Shown here piece after piece: positions 49,501-61,023 of a stretch of DNA of 62,690 bases. Origin of the DNA: Lingula anatina (Eukaryota; Brachiopoda; Lingulata; Lingulida; Lingulidae). Position numbers and translations under genes: made by a program. The stretch lies in contig NW_019775430.1 in the NCBI RefSeq assembly GCF_001039355.2, positions 258,149-320,838 of the forward strand, in the 5' to 3' direction. Below the pieces are notes generated by a model that was not told the origin of the DNA, ran no database searches, and was given only the letters and a program-made list of their open reading frames with translations. Numbering within the stretch: the first letter of the stretch is position 1; every line of letters starts with the position of its first letter.

Positions 49501-50344
49501 TTTGATGCTGTGCAGAAGGAAATGAAGTGTTTCGCACGTAATCCTCCCTTGCATCAAGTTACTCACCTGTTTTAGATCATCCCCTTGACCACATTTGTAG
49601 CAACAGTCCACATCGAAAGAAATGGAGCATCTCCCGCCAAATTTTAGAGCGTATTACCCGAAGGCCTTTGCGGTAGCAACTTACATTGTAGACCCAGTCC
49701 CATAGCTACCAGTAGTTTTGTCTAATCAAATATACTTTGGTATAACTTCAAATACAAATTGAGATTAATATAAGAAATAAAAATATTTTTAAAAAGGACA
49801 AAACAACAAAGAAATATAGCAAAGCTTTGATTTTTTGTAATACACAACACGCGCATCATGTCAAGGCGTGGCGACCCCGAATTGGGTCAGCTATTGTACA
49901 CTATCTCTTTTAGCAGGAATAAAAAATGTGACGATGTCTTTTTTAGCATGTTCTTATATTGAAAATAATATATCCATTTCACCAGTGTTTCCGTGAGTAG
50001 ACACCCGTCTTTTTGTATTGTAAAATATCATTTAGTGACGTCATCATGACGTCATTGCTGTCATATATGTGCACAGTGAGTGTATGAGTCTCAAATTTAT
50101 ACATGTAATCATAATTTAAATCATACATACAAAGCAGCTCTTGTTTTGATGAAATCTTCGTACGTATAAAAACGCTGAGTCAGCGTATTTTAGGAAAGCT
50201 GCCCACCCGGGTACTAATGAATTTTGGAGTTGCCCCACGATTCAAAATTGACTAATACCCAATGGTCTTTCATCGTGGAAAGTTTCATGCTTTTATGAAC
50301 TTTTGCACAATTCTGGACAAAAAATGGACTTATCCGCCTAACTA
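43576..50344 (-). mobile_element. 6.8-kb DNA element with ~310-bp terminal inverted repeats carrying a large gene
   Basis: The left end (TAGTTAGACGGCTAAG) and the inverted right end (TAGTTAGGCGGATAAG) start inverted repeats that run for about 310 bp. Shared blocks include TTGTGCAAAAGTT, CATGAAACTTTCCACGATGA, TACGCTGACTCAGCGTTTTT and TGACAGCAATGACGTCATGA. The flanks both read AGG, a possible 3-bp target duplication. The only coding sequence inside is the minus-strand gene 49045-44265. A small inverted repeat (CCTCTACCAGGGCC...GGCCCTGGTAGAGG, 43466-43578) abuts the left end and makes that boundary uncertain by a few bases. The superfamily is not assigned; no DDE motif is obvious to me. Confidence 0.8.
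44265..49045 (-). pseudogene. Decayed copy of a widespread metazoan uncharacterized-protein family, probably the element's own gene
   Basis: Reading order on the minus strand. An N-terminal zinc-binding part (WELCFLCQ..LICP, then LLKYKASWHRSCRYK, 49021-48700) and a second Cys pair region (AKCFFCEKTGGELHKA, VYHRSCLVSFYNR) come first. Next are IVCPPKLCADVFTTAALDNI and DHNPSATTAQDSFHGTAIS (47600-47470), then MFVLDHVHYARWLSVHVRD and EQENVSIKGEGGTVGLTEN (46299-46100). The end has EADSWIFIHVLNAA, VRKVDTDVFIISIAQM, LWLAFGTGKYFRYLPVHEIA and VFHAFTGCDTVSYF (45100-44750). A C-terminal Cys-rich stretch (CACKKACRGLCKC, CTALCACGGNC) follows a TGA. These motifs recur in many predicted animal proteins; no biochemical function is known to me. 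Breaks: TGA at 47762-47764, a frameshift at a T run near 46740, a damaged stretch 46515-46300 with one N, two TAA codons between 45876 and 45787, and TGA at 44362-44364. The first exon starts after a plausible acceptor TTCTAG, so an upstream exon is likely. Confidence 0.75.
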
Positions 50345-52790
50345 AGGGTGGGTAAATATATACTGTATACTTTAACCTTGGCTTTTGTAAGGAATGAAAC
50401 GCTAAACAAACACTGCACTAATAGCTTTACGGACGTAGTGCGTTAAAATTTGAATCAGTCTTTTAGCCCCGATCTTTTTGAAGTCTGACAAAAATCTAAC
50501 GTACGTTAGATGGCATATGCGGTATTTTCAGTACATCACATTGTTGCTTTCCCCTTGTTCTAAAATATTTATTTGTGATTGATGTGGCTTTATATGTGAA
50601 CAATTCATCTCACAATGGTTGGTTTTCATCTGTACGTGAGTAAAATGTATTGGATGTTGTAATGCGGTGGTGTTGGGATTCTGGTTTTGTGATATAAAGT
50701 GTGTGTGCGTGTGTGTGTGTGTGTGAGGGAGAGTGACAAATAGAGGGAGAGAGAGGGAGCGAGTCAACGTGATCATGCATATAAATCCTCCTCAACCAAC
50801 GGACTACTTATGTAGTTGAGATCAACAGACTTCCATTAACTACTTCAAAACCATCTAAGACTATAGTAGAAAAAATTATGTTTTAAATATAAATTAATTT
50901 ACCATTAAACGGCAAAGTACCCAAATAAGATGGACTTTATATGATGCAATTTCAAAACTAAAATCAACTTTGAGAAGCCTCAACATCGAGGAGACTGTCT
51001 TGAGACCAAAAAGTGGCATTATTGTCATAAATATGATATGACAGTGTAAATGTACGAGATGGAAATAATTATTTTCTGAAACATTATAATGTATTTCTGG
51101 TCTCTAACTAACCAAAATTTGGGTATTTAAAAACAATTTCGGGAACGTCTTATATGCAGCAACATTCCTCTTTTTTAGCTTGACTTTGGGTGGGGTTCTC
51201 TGATTGGAATAGTGCTTATGGCGTCTGTATATGATACAATTTAAACGGAATCCAAAACAAATATTGCTCAATAGGTTAAGATTCATTCAGTGGGTCTACA
51301 ATAACCAAATACTTTTAAAGGATCGACTTAAATCACAAGTGACTGATATTTGTATATTTGTATTGTTGCTGTAGGTTACTCGTAATTTAATCGCAACATT
51401 GAATTTTGCTTTGGTGTAAATACTAATAAACATTGGATGTAAGTACAATAGGGAGTTGTCTATTCACTGAAGAATAAAGTTTGATTCATACATCACAACA
51501 ATAAAATCAATAAAATCAGTTTCAGTCATGTTACGCTTTAGGAAAAGGCTCTGAACATTCCCTTTACAAGCATGTTCAGTCACGCAATGCCCATTCAGAG
51601 CCTATAGGTTTACGATCCTTTTGTGCCTCTGCAGAATATTGTGGACGCAATTTACTGAGACTTTTAATAAGCCCTTCCAATCAAGAAAAGACGTTTACAG
51701 TTACATCGCCTTCACAATCCTCATCCGATCAAATACCGGTAAAGGCCATTTTTACTTTGGTCTTTAAACCCCTTTTCCGATCAGATAAAGGCGATTATAG
51801 CTATTTCAATTACTTATAGCATTCGTTATTGATATTCTTATGTTTCTGCAGCCATTCATTAAACAAGAGGAAACCTCGTGGATTTTAAACCATTTACTGC
51901 AAAAACACCAAAAACAATTGTCATGCTGGTGGAAACGTGCGTTTATAGAGTTCAACACAATTACGGACATCAAATGATATCGTACAGTTGGAAAGGAAAT
52001 TATATATTTGTGCAATATTTTGTACATTCAGTGTTTGCAAATGCTTAAAAGTAACGAATACCATTAAGACCATTGCCATATAAATAAATACACACCGCAT
52101 TGGAATACAGGTTTCCAGTACTAATTCTAAGCAAGGCACAAACTATCGGAAAAATGAGCTTCGTAGGTAACCAAAAAACAATCCACAAATATTTTATATC
52201 TAAGTTTGTTGCTCATTATGTAAACTTATTGTGAAATTATGAATATCACGGTGCTCTTAATGACTACGGTAACAGATATGTTTTAAAAATCCAACCTGTG
52301 CAATTAGACTTTAATACCTGTGACCTTCGACAAATTCATGACGGATTTTACAACTTCTAAATTAACATAATGAAAATACAGCAGCAGTTAAACAGGAAAT
52401 TCTAATGAAATGTAGAGAAAGACACACAGTGCATGAACTAATTTGACCTGTAAAGGGAATGGAAAATCACTATCAGATGTCTGTGTGATGAATTATATTG
52501 ATAAACATTCATAACTAATTATTGAAGAGAAAATGCATTTAGTTCAGCAACACTTAATGCAGCGTAAACTTTTTTTATCACAATCAATGCTTCAAGCTAT
52601 TATTAAAAAATACGTTTTACAATATGATGGCTCAAGATTTAAGAATTCTTAAAGGAACACAGTACACATCTACTGAACGGTACATTTCAGAGGATTTCTG
52701 CTGTGTGAGACTCAAGGAAACGGAGAAGAAGTGCCTTCAAATTAATAATGATTAGAAATTTGATTATGTTTTCATCCATGTCATCCTTTG
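50345..52790. other. Intergenic, no gene seen
   Basis: Holds a (GT)n run at 50698-50728 followed by GAGA-rich sequence (resembling the layout at 31855-31930) and otherwise AT-rich DNA. The segment 51560-52140 has only short frames without exon signals. Confidence 0.5.
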
Positions 52791-52794
52791 CCTG

Positions 52795-52803
52795 TATATA
52801 TAA
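52795..52803 (+). promoter_or_regulatory. TATA box of the candidate small gene
   Basis: TATATATAAGG stands about 30 bp upstream of a GC-richer segment and 140 bp upstream of the ATG at 52945. Support is positional only. Confidence 0.35.
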
Positions 52804-54180
52804 GGTCGCTAGGCCTGTGCCGTTACGGTCACACTGGCGTATAACTAACTACATGTACAACTGAAAAAAAAAACCGAGTTGAATGAAAGATGGAAGGCTA
52901 GATAGTGCAATTTGAAGATCCTCTGAAAGCCCTTCCCTGCAAAAATGACACAAAGGGGTATAAATAGTAAGTACTTTATCTATCTTGAAACAACTTACAT
53001 CCTCGTAGCACATAACAATAAAATATCTTTACTTATTATTTAAAATTGTGGATAAAATCGATGTCAGGCCAACGTTTTAAATGGGTTTGTCACTTGATTT
53101 GTAGCCAAAACCGCCGTGAACAACATCGGCTGCGCTGCATCGCAAGACTTTTTGAGTCACATATTAAACGTTTATTCATCTGAAATACCGTAACATTTTA
53201 TGATGGCAGTATTACGTCCACTCAAACTTCTATTCTTATAGCTAGTAGGTTTTTGAATGAACGTTATAGATAATTAAAATATTTGTATTTATTATATTTT
53301 TTCAGTGAACGGTGGAAAAGTTGGGGTCTTGCAGGCAATCACTAAAGGGAGAAGGGAATTTAAGTAAGTATAAACACCTAACTTAAGCTTAAATACAAGT
53401 TAAAAATCCCTGACACGAATTTGTATTTCATTTGATTTATTTTTGGCTCACCAGTCATTCTTAACTAGAACCTATTCTCAGGCAAACTTTAAATTTATAT
53501 TTTTATGATTAAGCAAGATAACTGTCTCGATTTTTTTAATTTTTTGTGTCTCGATTAAATATGTCGAATTTAAATAATACCCCCTTTAAATGTTAAATGC
53601 ATTTAGACAATACTGACTGCAATATTTATCCACAACTCATCTTTGTAAACAGGTAATAGTATTTTCATGAATCCACTTCTGTGATAATGTCATAATCCAT
53701 GTCAGTGATAATTAAAACGCTTTTAAATATTTTGGGTACTATTAGAGTTTAAGACTTTCCATCAGTTTGATCAACTGTGATATTGATTGTTTGTTTGATT
53801 TTTAGGAGTCCAGTTAAAACCTCAGACTAGGACGTACGGAAACTGTATCCGTGAAGGGAGAACGACAGGTGTGTGTTTAGTTACGTTATCTAGCCTTCAC
53901 CCCAAAAAAAGTATTTTGAACACTTAATGCAAGTCATTGTTGTAAAAGGCGCTTTTAAATATCTTGGTTGAGATTAAAGTTAGAGACTTTCCAGTAAAAC
54001 AATCAAGTGCACTGGAACTCGGATATTTATTTTGTCTTATTTGTTTTAGGACCCCAAACCAGATCACACATGAGGACAAGCGGATTCAATATTTGTCAAG
54101 AGAAAACGAATTTTTGAGAAAACACTGAAATTTTGTATGGACATTTTGTAATTAATAAACGATAAAACAAATTTTTATCC
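52795..54180 (+). ncRNA. Candidate small spliced gene (micropeptide or non-coding RNA), four exons
   Basis: A TATA box TATATATAA (52795-52803) is followed by a possible transcript start near 52830. Proposed exons are about 52830-52966, 53306-53363, 53806-53868 and 54050-about 54175. All junctions are GT..AG (GTAAGT, GTAAGT, GTGTGT donors; T-rich acceptors), and an AATAAA signal lies at 54154. From ATG 52945 the spliced frame gives about 34 residues, ending in exon 3 at TAG. Exons 3 and 4, with their upstream introns, resemble each other (CGCTTTTAAATAT...GACTTTCC...TTTTAG, then GAGTCCAG.. and GACCCCAA..), an internal tandem duplication of about 245 bp. A second frame across exons 3-4 is also open (PQTR repeated) but lacks an upstream Met. 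Confidence 0.35.
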
Positions 54181-54309
54181 GTCTTTTTCTTGATATAGAC
54201 CGTATGAATAAAATGAAGCTATCTACTGATTATTAATTTAATAGTGTGTGTTAAATTTACTATATACTGCCTGTAGGAAACGTTCCTTTTGCGTATTCCT
54301 TTTTATATA

Positions 54310-54806
54310 CCTCAAAACTTCCCTTGATGAGAAATGCACAAGCATTCCCTTTTTTTTCTAATATACCTCAAAATCTACCTCCGTGGAGTACTGTTGCAGT
54401 AGAGCATTTTTCTAATATACTCCAAAACTACCTCCGTGGAGCAGTACACGAGCATTGCTTTTTTCCATATATCCTCCAAATCTACATCCGCGGAGCAGTA
54501 CGCGAGCATTGCTTTTTTTCTTATATACTCCAAATCTAACTCCACGGAGCAGTACGCGAGCATGGCTTTTTTCTTATATACTCCAAATCTACCTCCACGG
54601 AGCAGTATGCGAGCATTTCTTTTCCTTATTTCCTCCAAATCTACATCCGCTGAGCAGTATGCGAGCATTGCTTCTTTCTTATATACTCCAAATCTACCTC
54701 CGCGGAGCAGTAGGCTATACTGCATTTCTACTGCAAATATGCTCCACACCACTACTGCACCAATACTTCTTTGCTACTTCGATACTACTGCATTTTCGCG
54801 CGGGTA
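54310..54806. repeat. ~53-bp tandem array inside a MITE-derived segment
   Basis: About eight units (54310-54713), each with CTCCAAATCTAC.TCCGCGG, AGCAGTA and GCGAGCATTGC blocks. They adjoin 95 bp (54712-54806) that are the inverted left end of the MITE at 12317-12611, ending CTGCATTTTCGCGCGGG. All reading frames across the array stay open because of the unit, so the apparent proteins (54375-54837) are artefacts. Confidence 0.85.
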
Positions 54807-55960
54807 TGCAAACCTTGTCAAAAGTATAAACTCTTAGCATCAAATGAATTTTTTTTCTAAAATATTATGAATTATGATCATCACATTTAGAAAACACGCA
54901 TGTTAAAACTTGAAAAAAGTCTACGCCCAAATAGGCCCCCATCCTACGCCTATGTTATGAGCGTCGCTTATAACCAGTAAAAAACTTGTTAGCGATCAAG
55001 CGACTCCCTTAACTCATATACAGTTACAAATGTAACTTTCTAGTGATCTGCTTGTGCCCAGTAAGAAACTTGTAAGCAACCAAGTCACTGAACCGTCAAT
55101 CGACCATGTAGTAACAGGTGGTACGCGACTGGTTTTAGTTTGGTTGTAGAGACCTACTGGTAACCGATAAAAGACCGACAAGCAAACTTTGGGATACTGA
55201 TATTCTTAATCTTTATTCACACGGGTTATCGAAGCACAAAATATGGTTTCCATGTGCCAACCGACGCTGATAAGATGTAGCAACCTCATGTGAACACTTA
55301 AAAACTATGGCAACTTCCTTAAGACTAAGGTTGCCTAAAGCTTGCCAAAAGTTAGAATTACATATTGCATAAAAATGAATGCTTAATGTTAAATTACCAC
55401 AACAATCGTGGCATAATTAAAACATCACTCCATGTACGATTTAGAATGTTTTTGCTTTCAGATATTTAAAATACGCCTATATATAGTTATAGCAGATCAG
55501 TCGAAGTCTCCTTCTCACGTTTTTGATAACTGACAGGTGTTAGCAATACCCTAGGGCAGTGGGAAGATAGCGGCCGTAGTTTGAATTTGATTACATATTC
55601 AAGGCATTTTCTAGCCTTCGGCAATTTACGTAAAGCTTAGATATGTGTGACAGGTACCATAAATTGACAATAATACTACATTACGTAGCAGGATTTACTG
55701 GCCCAATGGTAATTGATGACCTTGGCTGCCATTCACGGCAGAGTTGGTTTGATTCCCACTCAGTCCCGTCATTATTATTATTATTATTATTATTATTCTA
55801 TACTCACCTCTTATAATGGTTCAATGATTGATGTGACGGGTATCAGCTAGTATCTTATGTATTGGAATATTAAAAAAATGACAAGGCATACACTGACTAA
55901 GACCAATTTCCATCTTGCATTACTTTCCAGTTTATTGAGGCAGGAAGGGATTCATAAGTG
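54807..55960. other. Intergenic region upstream of the HEPN gene
   Basis: No gene seen; an (ATT)n run at 55771-55797. The HEPN promoter or a 5' exon probably lies here or to the left: a splice acceptor TTTCCAG at 55924-55930 precedes the coding exon. Confidence 0.45.
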
Positions 55961-55969
55961 ACCGGTAAC

Positions 55970-56672
55970 ATGGCAACAGCATTGGGGACATACAACTTCT
56001 CCGACCAGGACAATTTCTTTCGCATGAACATTCTAATTATAGAATTTGCCTTGAAGGTCTTGGAAGATATCCTTCAGGAAGAGCTTACAAAAAAGTATCC
56101 CAATTTATTCCACCCAGGCACAGGGTTGTTATGTGGGGTGCTTGGTGATGCAACTGTCCAGGCAAAGCTGCTTAGATTATCACCAAAATTGTTTAACCAC
56201 CACCAACGAAACCAGTTGTATCCTGCTGGAAACCCCTCCACATCAGTAACTGTTGCTGATTTAGACATTACACTGACTGTGCTTTTGCTGAGGAATATCA
56301 CAACATTGAATCCACGCCCTGGGCTGAATGCATGGGACAACCCATCTGACGCAGACACTTCAAGAGAAGCCAAAATAGGACGAGTTAAAAGATATCGAAA
56401 TATTTATGGTAATGCAAACAAGGCGGCGATCAGTGATCAAGATTTCAGAGCCCATTTCACAGAGTTAAAGTCTATTCTCTTGAGTCTCTCTGGCAAATTT
56501 ACAAATGAAGATTATGATGCCATCTTGTCTAAACCCCTTGATGCTGAATTATTCAAGAAATTGCGCTATTATGAGAAATATGTGAACGAAATAATGAAAC
56601 CTGGATTTGAGGAAATCTCACAGGTGCAACCAGAGCTGAAGAAGCAAGTTGAAGACGTTCAGACAACAAAAG
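55970..56672 (+). CDS. DZIP3-type HEPN-domain protein, large N-terminal coding exon
   Basis: The exon encodes about 234 residues from ATG 55970 (CCGGTAACATGG, good context) and ends at donor GTATGT (56673). Residues about 20-180 match the HEPN domain of DZIP3-like proteins: FALKVLEDILQEEL, then VADLDITLTVLLLRNITTLN, then AKIGRVKRYRNIYGNANKAA, then ISDQDFRAHFTEL. The C-terminal part (LFKKLRYYEKYVNEIM..PELKKQVEDV) looks helical, possibly coiled coil. In HEPN RNases the motif is R-x4-6-H; here RNIYGN has Asn where the His usually stands, so RNase activity is doubtful. In invertebrates this domain is often followed by NACHT, death or other immune modules, but no such exon is found downstream. A short possible exon at 57639-57700 lies inside a transposable element and is doubtful. 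Confidence 0.8.
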
Positions 56673-57068
56673 GTATGTAGCTTTTTTTTTTTTTTTTTTT
56701 TTTTTTAGTAAAGTGATGTATACAGACTTGGCATTTAATATGGAATGTTTCAGTTCTGAAGGTATGCGTTCTTTTTTTAATCTGATCTCATATAAGATAT
56801 GTGGATGGAAAAGTGTGTAGTTAGGTGTGGCGCTTCTACCCAGTCTGTTCAGAATTAGGGATAAATTGCCGCCAAACGCATTTTTCAAGGCCCCTAGCGA
56901 ACATCAAACTGGTTTTAGCTGGTTAGAATACAGGACGACTTCCGAGAAACCCAATGTGAACAGCAAAACATCGTTGTCTGTTTCACTAATGAACCATGAC
57001 TATGACCATGGCCGGTGTAACAGTAATCCAAGTCCCCCAAGAACCTCGGTTCCTGGTAATGGTTGTCC

Positions 57069-57103
57069 GTAGGACTACTATTACTTCGGAATAGTAGTCC
57101 TAC
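57069..57103. other. Perfect 14-bp-stem hairpin
   Basis: GTAGGACTACTATT, loop ACTTCGG, then the exact inverse. Partly complementary flanks (CCAAGTCCC / GGGACTTAGG) could extend it. It sits just left of the foldback element and may be a miniature element remnant. Confidence 0.6.
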
Positions 57104-57868
57104 AGGGACTTAGGTTCCTGGCTCATAGTTAGAGTAGGTAGGACCTGTTTTATCGGCGGACTTTTATTCCTGTTACACCTATGACAGTAGTGTAAGACCG
57201 GCCATCTGAAAGCCCTATCCTTACGCAAGAATATGGCTAAATGATACAATTATTTTAATAATTAAAATGTATTTGAAATCCTTCTGGTGAGCCATATATC
57301 AGACAAAAAATTGGTGGTTTGCAGCTTCAGCTCGTCTGTGTAGTAAGTATTGATGAATCGGCCTGTTACATCTTTGGGTTCGAGACCTATCTTTGACATG
57401 ACCTTACCCCCCCCCCCCCCCCCATCTTATCTGTACTTGTAGCAAAATGTATAATGGTGTTTTTAATGTGTAATATGTGTTCAAAATCCCGTGCACATTA
57501 CACTTACAACTATTTTTTGTTTTGTTTTTTAAGTGTCAAAGCACCAAAATAGCCAAGGGATATTACATAACATTACATGTATATACATATATTGCAATTT
57601 TCAATATCTAAACTGTCTTGATTTGTCTTAAATTTCAGCCCATACTTTCCAAGAGCAAATTCCCATCGAGTTTGAGGTTATTTTCCAGTTTCTGCGAGTG
57701 TAAACCGCAAAACAAATCTAAGCACGAAAATCCCGTCTTTTGTGTAAAATAATTTTTTCCTTATAAGGAATAAGGTTTTGAAAACATCCAGAATGCACAA
57801 GAGAGAATTTCGACGCAAAACACAAAAGGCACGCCCCCAGTAGAAAAGGACATGCAACAATATACATA

Positions 57869-59460
57869 CAGGGTTGCTACTTAATATGGAATATTATTTT
57901 TTGGCGAGTAAATTTTCTACAAAATATTTATTTTCTCTCTAACTACTTTAAATCCAAAATTGATATGTCATTCCATGTGTAGCTAGGTGTGTTACCTAAT
58001 TACCACACAACTCTTGAAACAATTGATGCATGCAGTTGCATGTTATGTGGTCAGAAATGTGAGGGGTGGTGTATAAAAACACATGGGTTTGGCCATTCTT
58101 TGGAGTGTATTTAGAAAAGCAACAAAGGGATCGCTCTGAAACTTGACAGGTACCTTAGAGAAGATATGGTTCGACAGCAAAGCAACACTTACTATGGGAT
58201 TCTTGCTCTCAGGGAAAAAGGCCAGAAACGGACAGGAACCGTTAGTTAAGTCCACCAAAGAAATGCTACAACAGGGGCATCTACTCCAATACCTTGACCA
58301 GGGTGTCCTCGTATCACACCAAGAAGACAGGGTCGCCTTCTCCTTAGAGTGCGCCGTGCTGGTCGTACAAATACAACCAGTGTCCTCAGAAAAGAGTGAC
58401 AGAATGTCATTCAAACGCCCGTATCAAGGTCCCTCGTGCACAAGAGATTACTACAAGCCGGCCATTTTGCACGAAGACCAGTAGGAAAACCACTGTTAAC
58501 AGCAAGTCATACACAGCGACGTCTGCAATGGGCTGGGGGCCACGTGCGTTTGCAGCCAAAACACTGGAATCACGTTGTTTTCGGTGATGAGGCCAGATAT
58601 GGAGTTTTTAGGGTTGAAGGTCGAATCCGTGTCGCCAGCGTGCACGAGAGGCATAAAACGATGATTGTTCACTGCCTAGGGTGCAAGCAGGGGGTGGTAA
58701 TGTCTCTGTTTGGGGAGCATTTCATGCCGGTGCCCAGAACCAGCTGGTTTTTCTAGGAGACAACCTCAACCAGGGTTCCTACAGAGACATTCTACGGCAA
58801 ACAATCATTCGATTTGTAGGAGTCATCTTCAGGAACAACTTTGTGTACCAAGACGACTGCGCAACCCCTCATCGAGCTCTCAGAATCACTGTTTTTCTTC
58901 GAAACCAATGAGTTCAGCAACTGCCCTGACCTGCAAACTCCCCAGATATGAACCCAATTGAAAATCTGTGGGCGGAAGTAACTCACAGAATTAATAACTA
59001 TGGTCATCGGACGGTAAATAGTGATGAACTGCGACAGGCAAATATCACTGCGTGGAATGATATCCCCATCCAAACTGCGATGTAGGATGCGATGTAGGAT
59101 GAGGGCGCTGCAAGCGGCTGCTGGAGGTCATACCCGCTATTGATGACTTTTCATGATTTACTGTAATGAGATCTTTGACTTTGTAACATATCACTGTTCG
59201 GAAGCTATCATTTTCTTTAATATCTTAGCTTAAAATTAATACTGACATCAAACTGTTGATATGGTTTTCTGGGGGTGTTCTTTTCTATTGACTGACGTCT
59301 TATGTCAGATTTGATATTATTGACCAAAATTTCTCACAATAGAAGACTCGATATTTTTATCACTCGATGACATACTTTTTTATGTATCAAGCCAAAAAAA
59401 TTTTGATCAGCACTCAAAAATAACAATGATTAAAATATTCCATATTAAGTAGTAACCCTG
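57869..59460 (+). mobile_element. Tc1-family transposon, full length, TA target site
   Basis: A 1592-bp element with ends CAGGGTTGCTACTTAATATG and its inverse (one mismatch in 27 bp), flanked by TA. It is nested in the foldback element. Confidence 0.93.
58090..59085 (+). pseudogene. Inactivated Tc1 transposase (DD34E type)
   Basis: The catalytic motifs are visible in different frames: VVFGDEARYGVFR (first Asp, near 58580), NNFVYQDDCATPHRA (second Asp, near 58850) and SPDMNPIENLWAEV (Glu, near 58960). The spacing suits a DD34E Tc1 enzyme. Upstream, RPVGKPLLTASHTQRRLQWA belongs to the end of the helix-turn-helix region. Frameshifts (for example near 58690) and stops after FLRNQ and QQLP show it is dead. 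Confidence 0.88.
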
Positions 59461-60600
59461 TATAACTCAAAGGAGAAAAATAAGGGATGCCTTGGATGGT
59501 ACCATATTTTGTTTAAAAATATCGGGCAAACCACGCTCATACATATTGTGCACTGAGGGAGGAGTAAGCCAAAAGTATGCCTTAACATACGTACAAATTT
59601 GCGTTTGCTAGATGAAAAATTTGCATTTACAAAATATAATATTTCATATATTTCCATCATTTTTTTTTTTTTTTTTTTTTGCCTAAAATCATGTATAGAT
59701 TTCCAAACCTGACTAATTTATGGACAAGGTACCCATTTTTAACATTATGGAAACAAGTGGCGGATATTTTGCGCCTGAAATACAAGATGTCTGCCATTTT
59801 GAAAGTGGACATGATTTTGCTGTTTTGTGTTGATAGAATGTGATTAGAAGGGGCAAAGAGTGTGTTTTCAGTTAATTTACAAAATGTCTTTGAAAACTGC
59901 AAAACCATGCATATTGATAACCCTTAAACATCATCAATGCATATTGATAACCCTCAAACATATATCAAAATGCAATTTTTGCTATATGCTAATGATACTG
60001 GACTAAATTATGAGCCATTATAGCCATTATAGAGGCCATTGGCGGCCATTTTGTCCCTAAAATCCAAGATGGCCACCATGCAGATACCATTTTAAAATTA
60101 GGCATAATTTACCATTTTGAAACTACATGTATTACACCTTTATAAGTGTGAAATATGCCGTTTCATATTTTTGCTAGTAAAAAATACATTTTGGTATTAT
60201 CTGTTTCATAAATTGTGAGTAAAAACTATTTTAAATCAATATATATGTACGCTTAAATTGTCACATAGACTTACATGCGTCTTGTAGTCAGATGAGTACA
60301 AAATATGTTTCATAAGATTTTAAAAGGGATTTACCAGCTCTTAAAACAAGTGGGAGAGTCCAAAATGGGAATGCAAGTCCTAGGGCATGCCTTGCTAGGA
60401 ATGAAAGTCCTAGGGGATACGTTACTAGGATCTGTAGGACGAAGGATCCCAAGTAATGGGGCGTGCGTTCTTAACATTTTAGTAACGCATGGCCTATATA
60501 GTTTACACGTGTCATTGGCCTTTGTAGGCCTTCAAATGCAGGGAAAATCACTTTACACTTTACACTCGCAGAAATTGAAAAAATAACCCCAAACTCAATG
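59461..60600. other. Right interior of the foldback element
   Basis: Non-coding. It has GGCGGCCATTTTGTCC and AAAATCCAAGATGGCCACC near 60040-60080, AAGATGTCTGCCATTTTGAA near 59785, and a poly-T run at 59662-59680. The frame 60305-60586 is not convincing. Confidence 0.5.
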
Positions 60601-61023
60601 GAAATTTGCTCTTGGATACAGTATTTAAGACAAATCAAGACAAATTAGAATTTGAAATTATATATAATGTTATGTAATATTCCTTTGGTATTTTGGCGCT
60701 TTTAGGCTTAAAAAAACAAAACAAATTTATAATATTATACATTAAAAACAACAAGTTATCCGAGGTGGGGGGGGGGGGTAAGATCATGTCAAAGATTGGT
60801 CTCCAACACAAGTATGTTACAGGGCGATTCATTAATACTTACCCTATTGTCTATGCTAACCACTACACAGACGAGCTTAAGTCCTTTTCGTCTTATAAAT
60901 GGTTCGCCAGAAGGATTTTCATATACATTTATTATTGTGTCATTTAACCGTATTATTGCATAAGGATAGGACTTTCAAATGGTCGGACTTACATTACTGT
61001 AACAGGAATAAATACCCGCCAGC

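Larger units (their letters stand above)
57155..61020. mobile_element. 3.9-kb foldback element with ~400-bp inverted arms
   Basis: The left arm (57155-57630) and right arm (60610-61020) are inverted copies: GGCGGACTTTTATTCCTG pairs with CAGGAATAAATACCCGCC. The poly-C run 57408-57423 pairs with the poly-G run near 60768-60778, and GACATGACCTTAC pairs with GTAAGATCATGTC. The interior holds the Tc1 transposon (57869-59460) and CCAAGATGGC-type motifs (60064 and inverted nearby), like those of the element at 32541-35273. No autonomous gene of its own was found. Confidence 0.75.

Noticed and set aside
54375-54837. Several overlapping open frames of 124-133 residues
   Set aside because: All come from the ~53-bp tandem unit, which lacks stops in several frames.
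57639-57703. Possible second exon of the HEPN gene (AHTFQEQIPIEFEVIFQFLRV, then TAA)
   Set aside because: The phase fits, but the acceptor sits at the inner edge of the foldback element's left arm, so it is probably chance or at best an exonised element.
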